DNA of 64,000 nt from contig NZ_JBMOUD010000001.1 in assembly GCF_049319665.1 (NCBI RefSeq), positions 372,001 to 436,000 on the forward strand. Direction: 5' to 3'. The notes beneath the pieces were generated by a model that searched no databases, was not told where the DNA came from, and worked only from the letters and a program-made list of their open reading frames with translations. The translations under genes and the position numbers were made by a program. This document shows positions 31,788 through 41,002 of the stretch, in pieces; the first letter of the stretch is position 1; the number at the start of each line of letters is the position of its first letter. The stretch is from JBMOUD01 sp049319665. Its GTDB lineage: Bacteria > Pseudomonadota > Gammaproteobacteria > Enterobacterales > Enterobacteriaceae.

Positions 31788-32804
31788 ATGAAATTGTCTC
31801 GCTTAAAAATGCTTTTCCCTATTGGCGCTCTCTCTTTAGCGCTGTTATCGACCACAGCAACTGCCGCAGATGCGCCATCTTATGGCCCCCAGTTACAAGG
31901 TTTTGCGTATCCTTATCCACTCAAACAATTCAATTTTAACTCGCAAGGCTCAACCTTACAGATGGGGTATATGGATATCGCACCGACCGGGCATAAGAAT
32001 GGCCAAACGGTCGTGTTGCTTCATGGTAAGAACTTCTGCGGCGCTACTTGGGATGTCACTATTAAGGCGCTAGCTAATAATGGTTATCGCGTTATCGCTC
32101 CCGATCAAATCGGTTTTTGCTCATCCTCTAAACCTAGCAGCTATCAGTACTCGTTCGCTCAGTTGGCGGTCAATACCAACAACCTGCTCAAGAGTCTACA
32201 TATTAACAAAGCCGTGATTGTTGGCCATTCTACCGGCGGTATGTTGGCGACGCGCTATAGTCTGATGTTCCCACAAGAAGTCTCAAAGCTGGTGTTGATT
32301 AACCCCATCGGCTTGGAAGACTGGAAAGCCAAAGGCGTACCTTTCCGCACGGTCGATCAATGGTATGAGCGAGAGTTGAAACTGACGGCACAAGATATCC
32401 ACGACTATGAACTACATACTTATTATGTCGGAAAGTGGAAACCAGAATACGACCGTTGGGTTGATATGTTGGCGGGGCTAAACAATGGGCCTGGGCATAA
32501 ACTTGTAGCCTGGAACTCGGCGCTACTTTACGACATGATCTTTAATCAGCCGGTATTCTACGAGTTTAAAAATATCAAAGTACCGACCACGTTGATGATT
32601 GGTACGTCGGATACCACGGCAATTGGCAGCGATATTGCACCGCCAGAGGTCAAAGCAAAACTTGGGCATTACAACGTGCTGGGTAAACAGGCGGCTAAAA
32701 TGATCCCGCATGCTAAATTAATTGAGTTTAAAGGCTTGGGTCATGCGCCGCAGATGGAAGAGCCACAGATGTTTAATCAGGCGTTACTGAAAGTATTGCA
32801 TTAA
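31788..32804 (+). CDS. Secreted alpha/beta hydrolase
   Basis: This 338-residue protein has a signal peptide of about 26 residues (LLSTTATAADA), so it is probably periplasmic. The alpha/beta hydrolase core shows VVLLHGKNFCGATWD near residue 75 (oxyanion region), APDQIGFCSSSKP near 104, nucleophile Ser148 in GHSTGG and a probable catalytic His319 in GLGHAPQ. Substrate unknown; esters and epoxides are common in the family. It stands alone in a low-coding region next to ERIC elements. Confidence 0.8.
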   Translation: MKLSRLKMLFPIGALSLALLSTTATAADAPSYGPQLQGFAYPYPLKQFNFNSQGSTLQMGYMDIAPTGHKNGQTVVLLHGKNFCGATWDVTIKALANNGYRVIAPDQIGFCSSSKPSSYQYSFAQLAVNTNNLLKSLHINKAVIVGHSTGGMLATRYSLMFPQEVSKLVLINPIGLEDWKAKGVPFRTVDQWYERELKLTAQDIHDYELHTYYVGKWKPEYDRWVDMLAGLNNGPGHKLVAWNSALLYDMIFNQPVFYEFKNIKVPTTLMIGTSDTTAIGSDIAPPEVKAKLGHYNVLGKQAAKMIPHAKLIEFKGLGHAPQMEEPQMFNQALLKVLH

Positions 32805-32868
32805 AATATAACGGCATAGCAATCGGGCACTTGCCCAGATTGCTATGCGCTCCTCACTCAAGCTGGGT

Positions 32869-33051
32869 TCAGGGCTGATAGGGCTGCATCAGTTCGCGTA
32901 ACAGGCGCATTCTGGTGGCAACAGGCAGGTACAACAACTTCGCCAGCCAGCTTTGTCGCGGTTCTCTTTGCCTTTGTTGTGCTTGAATAAAATAGTGTTG
33001 CAGGGTTTGTAAGTCCTGTTCCAGACTATCCACTTTCTCAATACTGTTCAT
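32869..33051 (-). CDS. Small hypothetical protein, 60 residues
   Basis: This is a 60-residue helical, Gln/Leu/Arg-rich protein with no cysteine and no membrane segment. AGAGGTG lies 5 bases before the ATG, a good ribosome site, and no other gene covers the region. Residues 8-30 could form a coiled coil. I do not recognise the family. Confidence 0.55.
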   Translation of the reverse strand: MNSIEKVDSLEQDLQTLQHYFIQAQQRQREPRQSWLAKLLYLPVATRMRLLRELMQPYQP

Positions 33052-33141
33052 CAGACACCTCTGTGCATATCGGGGCTAATGAAAGTCTAAGACAGTAAAT
33101 CCGGCATTAAAACTGAACGTTTGTTTTTTAACCTTCCGCTT

Positions 33142-34065
33142 TTAGCGAGATGCGACCCATTGCCTTAAAAAATCAATAAAGGCGCGCACTTTTTGGCTGA
33201 CATGACGAGTTTGTGGATATAACGCATAGATACTCTGCTGTGGAAAATGGTGGTCGGCTAAGAGATGTACCAAATGTCCTTGTTGGATTGCCGATTTCAC
33301 CTGCCAGTCCGGTAATAGAGCTACACCGCTTCCGGCCAATACAAAAGCTAATAATGCACCGGCACTATCTGCGGTGATATTGGCCGGTGATTGTGCCTTG
33401 AAGCTCACTATTTCACCTTTCGGCCCAGTAACTTGCCAATGCAGAGGTTGGTTCAGGCGGCTATGCGCAATCCAGTTGGCCTGCGAGAGTTGTTCTAACG
33501 AGGAGATCTCCTGCTCTGGCAAGCGGACTAAATATTCGGGCGTTGCAACCGGTAAAATAGCAAAACTGTCTATCAATGCGGCGTGGTGGTTGGAGTCACT
33601 GAGCTGTCCCAAACGAATCGCGACATCAAAACGCTCGGCAATTAAATCGGCATGATAAGACGAGGATTCATGCTGAATACGCAATTGTGGGTGGCTCTCG
33701 GCAAATGCCGCCAACGCCGGGATCACGACTCGAGCCCCATATTCATGGGTGCTAGTAATACGTAACAGGCCAGTTAATGACTGATGATGATTACGCACGC
33801 TATGTAAGACGTTTTCTGCCTGTTGCAATAATTGCAGGCAGTGCGGATAAAACTGTTCGCCGACCTCGGTTAAAGCCAGCCGGCGGGTACTGCGTGTTAG
33901 CAGCGATACGCCAAGCTGTTTTTCTAATTGCTTGATAGTAAAACTGACAACCGCCTTGCTCTGCCCAAGCGTCTGTGCCGCGGTGGTAAAGCTCCCGGCT
34001 TCAACTACGGCGACAAAACAGGTCAATCGTTGTAGATCAAGCATAATCATTCCATTCATTGGCAA
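33142..34065 (-). CDS. LysR-family transcriptional regulator
   Basis: This LysR-type protein has up to 307 residues; a start at an internal ATG near 34044 (MLDLQRLTCFV) is likely. The N-terminal winged helix has GSFTTAAQTLGQSKAVVSFTIKQLEKQLGVSLLTRSTRRLALTEVG, followed by a type 2 periplasmic-binding-like effector domain. It is divergent from the MFS gene at 34158 with a 92-base gap, the usual arrangement for a LysR protein that controls its neighbour. Confidence 0.85.
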   Translation of the reverse strand: MPMNGMIMLDLQRLTCFVAVVEAGSFTTAAQTLGQSKAVVSFTIKQLEKQLGVSLLTRSTRRLALTEVGEQFYPHCLQLLQQAENVLHSVRNHHQSLTGLLRITSTHEYGARVVIPALAAFAESHPQLRIQHESSSYHADLIAERFDVAIRLGQLSDSNHHAALIDSFAILPVATPEYLVRLPEQEISSLEQLSQANWIAHSRLNQPLHWQVTGPKGEIVSFKAQSPANITADSAGALLAFVLAGSGVALLPDWQVKSAIQQGHLVHLLADHHFPQQSIYALYPQTRHVSQKVRAFIDFLRQWVASR

Positions 34066-34157
34066 ATTATTTTTGACAGTGTAATCGTGGAGTCCCGATA
34101 TATCATCTATTAAAGGGTGAGTAGACTGGGCGCTCTGTTTTTTAATGAGTTTGATTC

Positions 34158-35546
34158 ATGCGTTACCGTAGCCGTGTTGCTTGTGTTTATCTGCTGGGTT
34201 TCTTTGTTGATTTGATCAACATGTTTATCGTCAACGTCGCTTATCCCGATGTCTCTCGTCGTTTAGGTGCTTCAATCGGAGAATTAGCCTGGGTCACTAA
34301 TGGTTATATTCTGGGATTAACATTGGTGATCCCAATCAGCGGCTGGTTGGCGGGGCGTTTTGGTTTTCGGCGTATCTTCTTACTCTCAATACTGCTGTTT
34401 ATTTGTGGGACGGCATTAGCCGCGCAGGCTCAATCAGTATTCGCGCTGATCGGTTGGCGGGTATTACAAGGGGTAGGCGGCGGGCTGCTTATCCCGATTG
34501 GGCAGACGATGACCTATCAACTGTATCGCACTGACGAGCGAGCCAAACTGTCGGCGGTAATTATGTTAGTGGGTTTACTCGCCCCGGCACTATCGCCGAG
34601 TCTCGGTGGCATCGTGGTCGATAACTTAAGCTGGCGTTGGATATTTATCATCAACCTGCCGCTGGCCGGATTAACACTCTTCTTAGCGGCATTATGGCTG
34701 CGTGATACGCCGCGCGTTCAATCAACCCGTGGCTTAGATCTGCTTGGGTTGATAATGGCCTGCTTATCGCTATTGCTCGTCTTGATGGGGTTAACCCGAC
34801 TGGGGGAACCTCAGCAACATGCACAGGGATTAACGGCACTATTGGCGGGTGGAGCGTTGATGTATTGCTATGTTCGCCGCTCATTGCACCAATCTTATCC
34901 TTTGCTCAATTTACGTTTACTGCAACAACCGGTGCTGCGGGCGGCCATATTGGTATATCAGTTTATTCCCGGCATATTTATTGGGGTCAGTTTGGTGGCG
35001 ATGTTATATATGCAAAACCGGCTGGCAATGAGCGCAAGCCAGGCCGGTATGTTGATGTTGCCTTGGGCGCTGGCTTCTTTTGTGGCAATTAGTTTGACCG
35101 GTAAAACCTTCAATCGGTTAGGGCCACGCCCGCTGCTATTAGTCGGCTGTTTGTTACAAGCTATCGGTATTTTTCTGCTCACTCAGCTAACGGCAAGCGA
35201 ACAATGGGCGATGCAGGCTTTGGCCTTTGCCTTGATGGGGTTTGGCGGCAGCTTAAGCAGTTCGACCGCGCAAAGTAGCGCGTTCATCGATATCGATAAT
35301 GAGCAACTGGCAGATGCCAGTGCACTATGGAATATCAATCGTCAGCTCAGTTTTTGTTTAGGGACCGCGGCGCTTAGCCTGTTACTCAATGTTTTGTTGG
35401 CGCAATCAGGCGGCTTATACCAGCATGCTTACAGGTTATGTTTCTACGCGGCGACAGTGATTAGTCTGGTTCCTCTGTTATTTCTGTTTCGTTTGCCGAA
35501 TCGCGCAATTCTGGAAAAAATTCATTTATCTCAAAGGAGTAAATAA
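34158..35546 (+). CDS. DHA2-type MFS efflux transporter
   Basis: This 462-residue multidrug-type major facilitator has about 13-14 hydrophobic segments: VDLINMFIVNVAYPDV near residue 17, GWLAGRFGFRRIF near 61 and WRVLQGVGGGLLIPIGQ near 99. It is transcribed away from the LysR gene and overlaps the next gene by one base (TAATG). The substrate is unknown. Confidence 0.85.
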   Translation: MRYRSRVACVYLLGFFVDLINMFIVNVAYPDVSRRLGASIGELAWVTNGYILGLTLVIPISGWLAGRFGFRRIFLLSILLFICGTALAAQAQSVFALIGWRVLQGVGGGLLIPIGQTMTYQLYRTDERAKLSAVIMLVGLLAPALSPSLGGIVVDNLSWRWIFIINLPLAGLTLFLAALWLRDTPRVQSTRGLDLLGLIMACLSLLLVLMGLTRLGEPQQHAQGLTALLAGGALMYCYVRRSLHQSYPLLNLRLLQQPVLRAAILVYQFIPGIFIGVSLVAMLYMQNRLAMSASQAGMLMLPWALASFVAISLTGKTFNRLGPRPLLLVGCLLQAIGIFLLTQLTASEQWAMQALAFALMGFGGSLSSSTAQSSAFIDIDNEQLADASALWNINRQLSFCLGTAALSLLLNVLLAQSGGLYQHAYRLCFYAATVISLVPLLFLFRLPNRAILEKIHLSQRSK

Positions 35547-35956
35547 TGTCTCACGCCGATCCCTATATTAATGAAGTGCTGGTGGCCCACGAATTCATTG
35601 CTCAAGTGCTAGGTAGCCCCGATGCCACGGCTGCGCAGAGCGAGGCATTATTGGCTCGCTTTGATGCGGCGTTTACCATGATTGGTGTAAGCGGTACGCG
35701 TATTGATTTTGCTGGGCTGACTCAGTTTTTTAATACTCAACGCGGCAGTAAAGCGGGATTAAAAATCCAGATTGATCAAATCAATGTGGTCAGTCGCTGG
35801 CCAGAAGGTGCGGTGGTAGAATATCGCGAACATCAGACGTTGCCTGGACAAGCGGCGACATTACGTCGGTCAACGGTGGTATTTACATTAGGAGAAAGCA
35901 GATGCCCGTTATGGCGGCATCTGCATGAGACTTCTGTACCGATGAGCGTGGATTAA
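35546..35956 (+). CDS. Small NTF2/DUF4440-like protein
   Basis: This 136-residue protein begins with one base of overlap with the MFS stop and a strong AAAGGAG site. HEFIAQVLGSPDATAAQSEALLARFDAAFTMIG, then GLTQFFNTQRG and VVEYREHQTL, fit an NTF2-like cone fold of the DUF4440/SnoaL kind. It probably acts with the transporter on the same compound, but no catalytic role can be read. Confidence 0.65.
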   Translation: MSHADPYINEVLVAHEFIAQVLGSPDATAAQSEALLARFDAAFTMIGVSGTRIDFAGLTQFFNTQRGSKAGLKIQIDQINVVSRWPEGAVVEYREHQTLPGQAATLRRSTVVFTLGESRCPLWRHLHETSVPMSVD

Positions 35957-35967
35957 TGAGTCGGCTG

Positions 35968-36981
35968 TTAGGCCTCAAGCGCTAGCAACGCGAAGGTCGC
36001 TAGCCAGTGTTCGCCCATATAATCACTATCAAGATGCGATAACGCGCTTTCCAGATGGCGATCGGCTGCAGTGCGTAACAGCGCAATACGTGGATCGCCT
36101 GCGGGCAGTGCACGGGCCAGCGATCGTTGACACCAGGCTCGGCTGAGATTTAAACCATCAAGATGGGCAATTTTACCATCGCTGCGATCGGTGACGGTTG
36201 CCGGAGTAAACAGGGTTTCCGGTTTACTCTGTGCTAATTGCGGCAAGAAGCCGTCAAACCAAGTGATAAATGCTTCTGCCGGCAGTACGCGGTGCATTAA
36301 CTCAGCTTCCATTAGCGACGGCGATAAAAATTCATCGCCGCTTGGCTCCCACGCCTGACAGCCTTGATCTGCCAAATGCCAGCGCTGTGCTGTTTGTTCA
36401 ATCAGCGTTGCCAACTGCGGGCGTGACGTTGCTCGGGCAAAGTTCAGGCTGAGTGCTAAAGCGAAAGCGGTATTAAAATGCGTGCCAACCCGCAGCGGGT
36501 AGGTGGCTTTCGGCAAGAAGTTCATCCAGCTTTGCACAAAGAACTCGGTCATTGGCGATAGCGTCTTAGCCCATCCCGCAGCCTGCGGTAACGGCAAAGA
36601 GTGCAGCTGCTGGCTCAATGCCAGGAACCATCCCCAGCCATAAGGCCGTTCAAAACCTTGATTATGTGGCTGCTGCAAATAATCCATCTCAACGGCGACG
36701 TTCTCAGCGGTAAAGTGCTCGCTGACGACTGCAATAATACGATTGGCTTCTGGCAACTGCGGGAATTTTTCTAACAAGCGCAGTAATAGCCAATAGCCGT
36801 GCACACAAGAGTGCCAATCGTAGCTGCCATAGAAAATAGGGTGCAGCGCGCGCGGGCCTTTGACATCCTGCTCGCCATTTAATGAGTGCGTCAGTTTGTT
36901 TGGGTATTCACGGGTCAGATGACTCAGCGCCATATTGGCAAAACGCGACGCCATGGCTGGCGTCAGTTGTAAATCATTCAT
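35968..36981 (-). CDS. DUF2891 family protein
   Basis: This 337-residue cytoplasmic protein has the DUF2891 pattern: HPIFYGSYDWHSCVHGYWLLLRLL near residue 47, ERPYGWGWFLAL near 111 and WEPSGDEFLSP near 211. The repeated aromatic and helical segments suggest an alpha-helical toroid like those of glycoside-processing enzymes. It closes an operon with the two membrane proteins DUF979 and DUF969, 23 bases after them. Function unknown. Confidence 0.8.
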   Translation of the reverse strand: MNDLQLTPAMASRFANMALSHLTREYPNKLTHSLNGEQDVKGPRALHPIFYGSYDWHSCVHGYWLLLRLLEKFPQLPEANRIIAVVSEHFTAENVAVEMDYLQQPHNQGFERPYGWGWFLALSQQLHSLPLPQAAGWAKTLSPMTEFFVQSWMNFLPKATYPLRVGTHFNTAFALALSLNFARATSRPQLATLIEQTAQRWHLADQGCQAWEPSGDEFLSPSLMEAELMHRVLPAEAFITWFDGFLPQLAQSKPETLFTPATVTDRSDGKIAHLDGLNLSRAWCQRSLARALPAGDPRIALLRTAADRHLESALSHLDSDYMGEHWLATFALLALEA

Positions 36982-37004
36982 TGTCGTTCCTTATCTCTTA
37001 TCGA

Positions 37005-37955
37005 TTAGAAGCGGAAAACAAACAGATACATAAAGACGGTGTTGACAACCAACAGAATAAGCCCGGTTAACCACTGAGCTTTGATCACGCCGTGTTTGTC
37101 TTGTAATTCGAGCAGAGCAGCGGGAACAATATTAAAGTTAGCAGCCATCGGCGTCATCAAGGTGCCGCAGAAACCAGAAAGCATACCTATCGCGCCCATA
37201 ATGGCCGGATTGCCTCCTAATTGATGTACGATCAACGGTAAACCAATGGCGGCCGTCATGACAGGGAAGGCGGCAAAGCCATTACCCATAATGATGGTAA
37301 ACAGCGCCATCCCGAAGGTGTAGGCGACGATGATTGCTAGCGGAGAACCTAATGGAATGACGTTTTTGATCAGCGCAGAGACTTCACCGCCTACGCCTGA
37401 TAACACGAATAACGCACCGAGAGCTGCCAACATTTGTGGCAAAATAGCTGCCCAGCCAACAGTATTCATCGTTTGTCCGCCGGCACGAATAGCTTGTAAC
37501 GGCGAATCTTTCAGCATCAATAACGCAACGATAAAGGCGACTACGGTACCGAGAACTAGCGAGATCAAAGTAACGTTTTGGTGATCAACGAAAGGCACAT
37601 ATTTTAAGGTTAAGGTTCCGCCTAATGTCACCAAAGGGATCAGCAATGCCGGAATAAATAACTTGCTGCCGAAACGTTTAGCGCCAGCTTCACGTTTATC
37701 GACCGCGGCGGGCTTCAGGTTGTCATTGTCGCCTTTGCCCAATTTACCGGTACCGGCGATGACCGCCAGCGCGATGGCTAAACAGCCGGTGACAAAGTGG
37801 GGTAATTCGCTGCCGATCAGGAAGGTTACGGCATAAATCATCCAAAATATAAAATTGACTAGACGACGTGGATTCGTACGGTCTAGCAAGTTAAAGATGG
37901 CAAAGCCGGCAAACATCAACCCGGCGAGAATATAGACGGTGTTTAAGTTGATCAT
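37005..37955 (-). CDS. DUF979 membrane protein
   Basis: This 316-residue integral membrane protein of the DUF979 family has about ten hydrophobic segments, with GNGFAAFPVMTAAIGLPL and GMLSGFCGTLMTPMAANFNIVPAALL as the conserved re-entrant-like stretches. It is always partnered with DUF969, which overlaps it by four bases here. Together they probably form one permease. In other bacteria the pair is often linked to pyroglutamate or peptide metabolism (family knowledge, not seen here). Confidence 0.8.
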   Translation of the reverse strand: MINLNTVYILAGLMFAGFAIFNLLDRTNPRRLVNFIFWMIYAVTFLIGSELPHFVTGCLAIALAVIAGTGKLGKGDNDNLKPAAVDKREAGAKRFGSKLFIPALLIPLVTLGGTLTLKYVPFVDHQNVTLISLVLGTVVAFIVALLMLKDSPLQAIRAGGQTMNTVGWAAILPQMLAALGALFVLSGVGGEVSALIKNVIPLGSPLAIIVAYTFGMALFTIIMGNGFAAFPVMTAAIGLPLIVHQLGGNPAIMGAIGMLSGFCGTLMTPMAANFNIVPAALLELQDKHGVIKAQWLTGLILLVVNTVFMYLFVFRF

Positions 37956-38647
37956 TTGGCGCTCCGATTAGTATAAATTTGCTCATCAAAACGCTTGGCC
38001 AGTGAGCGGTCCAACAGCCATAAACGAATGAAATGCACAATCAGCGCGGCAATCGCCGTCGGAATGGCCCATACCGATAAATCCAGGGGTTGCACAATAA
38101 TGCCGCTTTGATCGAGGAAGCCTTTGATCAACAGGATGGACTGCACGGCGATAAAGATATCTTCGCCAAAGAATACGGCAACGTTGTCGGTTGCTGCGGC
38201 GTTAGCGCGGATCTTCTGTCGTACTTCTGAGGGTAAATCGCCATAGCGGCTGGTGGCCGCTGCTTCCGCCATTGGCGCGATCAGCGGACGTACCATCTGC
38301 GCGTGACCACCTAATGAGTTCAATCCCAATGCCGCAGTGATTTGGCGCAGCAGGAAGTAAAGCATCAATACACGCCCGGTAGTGGCTGCATGAATACGAG
38401 AGATCAGGTTGCGAGCTTGTTCTTTTAATCCGCTGCGTTCGAGCAGGGCGATAACCGGTAAGGTGAGCCAGATAAGACCCATATAGCGGTTGTCGGTAAA
38501 AGCTTTACCAAAGGCGCTGATAATGTCTACGGTATGCATACCGCCAGCAACCCCGGTAGAAATACCTGCGATGGTGACAACTAACAGCGGATTGAACCGC
38601 AAAGCAAATCCGATCACTACGATCGGTATGCCGATGAGTACCCACAT
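37952..38647 (-). CDS. DUF969 membrane protein
   Basis: This 231-residue membrane protein of the DUF969 family is the first gene of the DUF969-DUF979-DUF2891 operon. The segment LNSLGGHAQMVRPLIAPMAEAAA near residue 115 and DNVAVFFGEDIFIAVQSILLI near 152 are the conserved parts. GGAAAG lies before the ATG. Its partner DUF979 overlaps it by four bases. Confidence 0.8.
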   Translation of the reverse strand: MWVLIGIPIVVIGFALRFNPLLVVTIAGISTGVAGGMHTVDIISAFGKAFTDNRYMGLIWLTLPVIALLERSGLKEQARNLISRIHAATTGRVLMLYFLLRQITAALGLNSLGGHAQMVRPLIAPMAEAAATSRYGDLPSEVRQKIRANAAATDNVAVFFGEDIFIAVQSILLIKGFLDQSGIIVQPLDLSVWAIPTAIAALIVHFIRLWLLDRSLAKRFDEQIYTNRSAK

Positions 38648-38863
38648 AGCACTTTCCTCTGGTGTTTTTCTTAAAAAAAGATGTTGTTTGCGTTTTATTA
38701 AGTGATTTTGCGATGATCACTCTGTTTATATATTTGTATTTATTGATAATTTTATTTTGGTATTACTTTATTACAAAAGCTACTAACGAAAAGTATCAAG
38801 GGAAGGCGGGTTAGGCAAGTCAGCGGTAAGGGAAAATAGTTGCAAAGAACGACAGAGGAAGCA

Positions 38864-38890
38864 TAAAAAAATCCGGCACGAAGGCCGGAT
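38864..38890 (-). terminator. Terminator of queH
   Basis: On the minus strand the stem ATCCGGC / GCCGGAT (38890-38884 and 38877-38871) with a 6-base loop is followed by seven T. It lies 25 bases after the queH stop. Confidence 0.8.
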
Positions 38891-38914
38891 GAGATGTTGG
38901 ATCAGCAGGACGGA

Positions 38915-39574
38915 TTATTCGTCGTCTTCATCGCCGTAATATTTAACGCCAAGTTTGATCAGTGCTCGGCCATTTGCTTTACGATGCAGGTTGGTATCGC
39001 GCAGCGAATAAACGCAGCCACAGTATTCTTGTTGATAGAAACGTTCGCGCTTACTGATTTCAATCATTCGCGCTGAGCCGCCTTTTTTACGCCAGTTGTA
39101 ATCCCAATATACCATTCCAGGATAAGGCGCAGCGGCACGGTCACCGCAGCCGTTGATCTGTTTCATGTCTTTCCAACGTGAAATTCCCAGCGAGCTGGAG
39201 ATCGCACTAAAGCCATGTTCAAACGCATATAGCGCGGTGCGCTCAAAACGCATATCAAAACACATGGTGCAGCGAACGCCGCGTTCTGGCGCGTTTTCCA
39301 TGCCGCGAGCCCGTTCAAACCAATTGTCAGTGTCGTAATCGGCATCAATAAACGGAATGTTGTGTTGCTCGGCAAAGCGCATATTTTCTTCTTTACGCAG
39401 CAGATATTCTTTGTGCGGATGAATGTTCGGATTGTAGAAGAAAATAGTGTATTCGATGCCGGAGGCTTGAATAGCTTCCATTACTTCACCTGAGCAAGGC
39501 GCACAGCAGGAATGAAGTAATAGTTTGTCATGCCCGGTAGGCAAGGAAAGTTTTTCGCGAATGAGTTCGCTCAT
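38915..39574 (-). CDS. queH: Epoxyqueuosine reductase QueH
   Basis: This 219-residue QueH (formerly DUF208) reduces epoxyqueuosine to queuosine in tRNA wobble modification. It contains the N-terminal metal-binding segment HSCCAPCSGEV (Cys23, Cys24, Cys27), RCTMCFDMRF near residue 100 and EYCGCVYS near 197, which supply the iron-sulfur and second metal ligands known for QueH. E. coli uses the unrelated cobalamin-dependent QueG instead. It is a single gene with its own terminator. Confidence 0.9.
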   Translation of the reverse strand: MSELIREKLSLPTGHDKLLLHSCCAPCSGEVMEAIQASGIEYTIFFYNPNIHPHKEYLLRKEENMRFAEQHNIPFIDADYDTDNWFERARGMENAPERGVRCTMCFDMRFERTALYAFEHGFSAISSSLGISRWKDMKQINGCGDRAAAPYPGMVYWDYNWRKKGGSARMIEISKRERFYQQEYCGCVYSLRDTNLHRKANGRALIKLGVKYYGDEDDE

Positions 39575-39818
39575 GTTTAAAACCTGTTTCTAAAGATTGC
39601 TTACGCCTATGATAAAATATCGCCGGTTTGAATCAAAATATATTCTTCATCGGTAAGGTGGTCATATGGCTGCAAAAATAGGTGCTATGATGCTTTATCT
39701 ACCTATTAGCGTTGAAATATTGTTCGCTGGTGCGCTTGGCACAGCGGTATTGGCATAGTTCGACGAGTGACAGACTAGCTGGTGAGAACCTTTTTAGGTG
39801 AAAAGTAAGGATGCAGTA

Positions 39819-40829
39819 ATGCAGATAATGAAGTCGCATCATATTCGTTGGTTCAGTTTGATTATTATCATGGGCGGGCTGTTGTTGGTCCTGCCATTGC
39901 ATTTATTGGGGTGTTTCATTGCCGGTTTTGTGGTGTACGAATTGGTAAATGGCTTGACGCCTTATTTTCAAAAAATTATTGGTGGCGAACGCGCCCGCTG
40001 GCTGGTTGTTTTACTGATCAGTACCTTGGTTGTTAGTGCGTTAACTTTGGCGGTGATGGGGATCGTCAGCTTCTTGATGCGCGATGTTAAAAACCCTGCC
40101 GCCTTCAATACGATGGTTTCCCGTTTGCTTTCCGATGCGCAAAGTCGACTTTCTCCTTCGATGCTGAACTATTTACCGGCCAGTATTGAAGAGCTGCAAC
40201 ACGAGTTTCTGCAATGGTTGCGCGAACATATTGCCATGATCCAAACCGCGGGAAAAAACGCGGCGCATACCTTTGTTACCATGCTTATCGGTATGATTTT
40301 GGGCGCTATCATCTCTTTGCAAACCAAACAAATCGGTGAAACTGACGCCCCGTTGAAAAATGAATTGTTGCAGCGCGTCCACCTGCTAAGTCAGGCGTTT
40401 CGCAATGTGGTGTTCGCTCAGTTCCAGATTTCATTAATTAATACGGTGTTATCTGGGGCCTTCTTGTTTGTGATCTTGCCGCTATTTGGTATTCATTTAC
40501 CGCTGGCTAAGACATTGGTGGTCTTTACCTTTGTGTGTGGATTGTTGCCAGTGGTAGGGAACCTGATTTCCAACACGGTAATGTTTATCGTTGGCCTATC
40601 GTTATCGCTGTGGGTTGGGGTAGGGGTGTTGGCTTACCTGATCTTCATCCACAAAGTGGAATATTTCCTTAATGCGCGCATTGTCGGTACCCGTATTAAT
40701 GCTAAGTCTTGGGAAGTATTACTGGCGATGTTGGTCTTTGAATCAGCCTTTGGTTTACCTGGTGTTGTTGCCGCGCCGATTTATTATGCTTATCTGAAAA
40801 GTGAGCTTAAAGTCGCCAGACTTATTTGA
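39819..40829 (+). CDS. AI-2E family membrane protein (PerM/YdiK-like)
   Basis: This 336-residue protein from ATG 39819 (TAAGGA upstream; GTG 39798 less likely) has about seven to eight membrane helices and a soluble stretch at about residues 90-150. The C-terminal region ARIVGTRINAKSWEVLLAMLVFESAFGLPGVVAAP is the signature of the AI-2E transporter family. Members include the autoinducer exporter TqsA and Na+/H+ antiporters; the role of this one cannot be fixed from sequence. Confidence 0.8.
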   Translation: MQIMKSHHIRWFSLIIIMGGLLLVLPLHLLGCFIAGFVVYELVNGLTPYFQKIIGGERARWLVVLLISTLVVSALTLAVMGIVSFLMRDVKNPAAFNTMVSRLLSDAQSRLSPSMLNYLPASIEELQHEFLQWLREHIAMIQTAGKNAAHTFVTMLIGMILGAIISLQTKQIGETDAPLKNELLQRVHLLSQAFRNVVFAQFQISLINTVLSGAFLFVILPLFGIHLPLAKTLVVFTFVCGLLPVVGNLISNTVMFIVGLSLSLWVGVGVLAYLIFIHKVEYFLNARIVGTRINAKSWEVLLAMLVFESAFGLPGVVAAPIYYAYLKSELKVARLI

Positions 40830-41002
40830 GGCCGATTGCATAATTCACGCCTAGTATTGCCTTAGCGATCCTGAAAAAAGGAGTTTTAGGCAAGCACTAG
40901 CGAGGATCGTTATAATAATCCTCGTCTTTCTCGTCGCATAATCGTTAGCGCCGCCATCGGCTTATTGCTGGTGGCGGCGTTATCATTTATCAGGAGAAAG
41001 AT

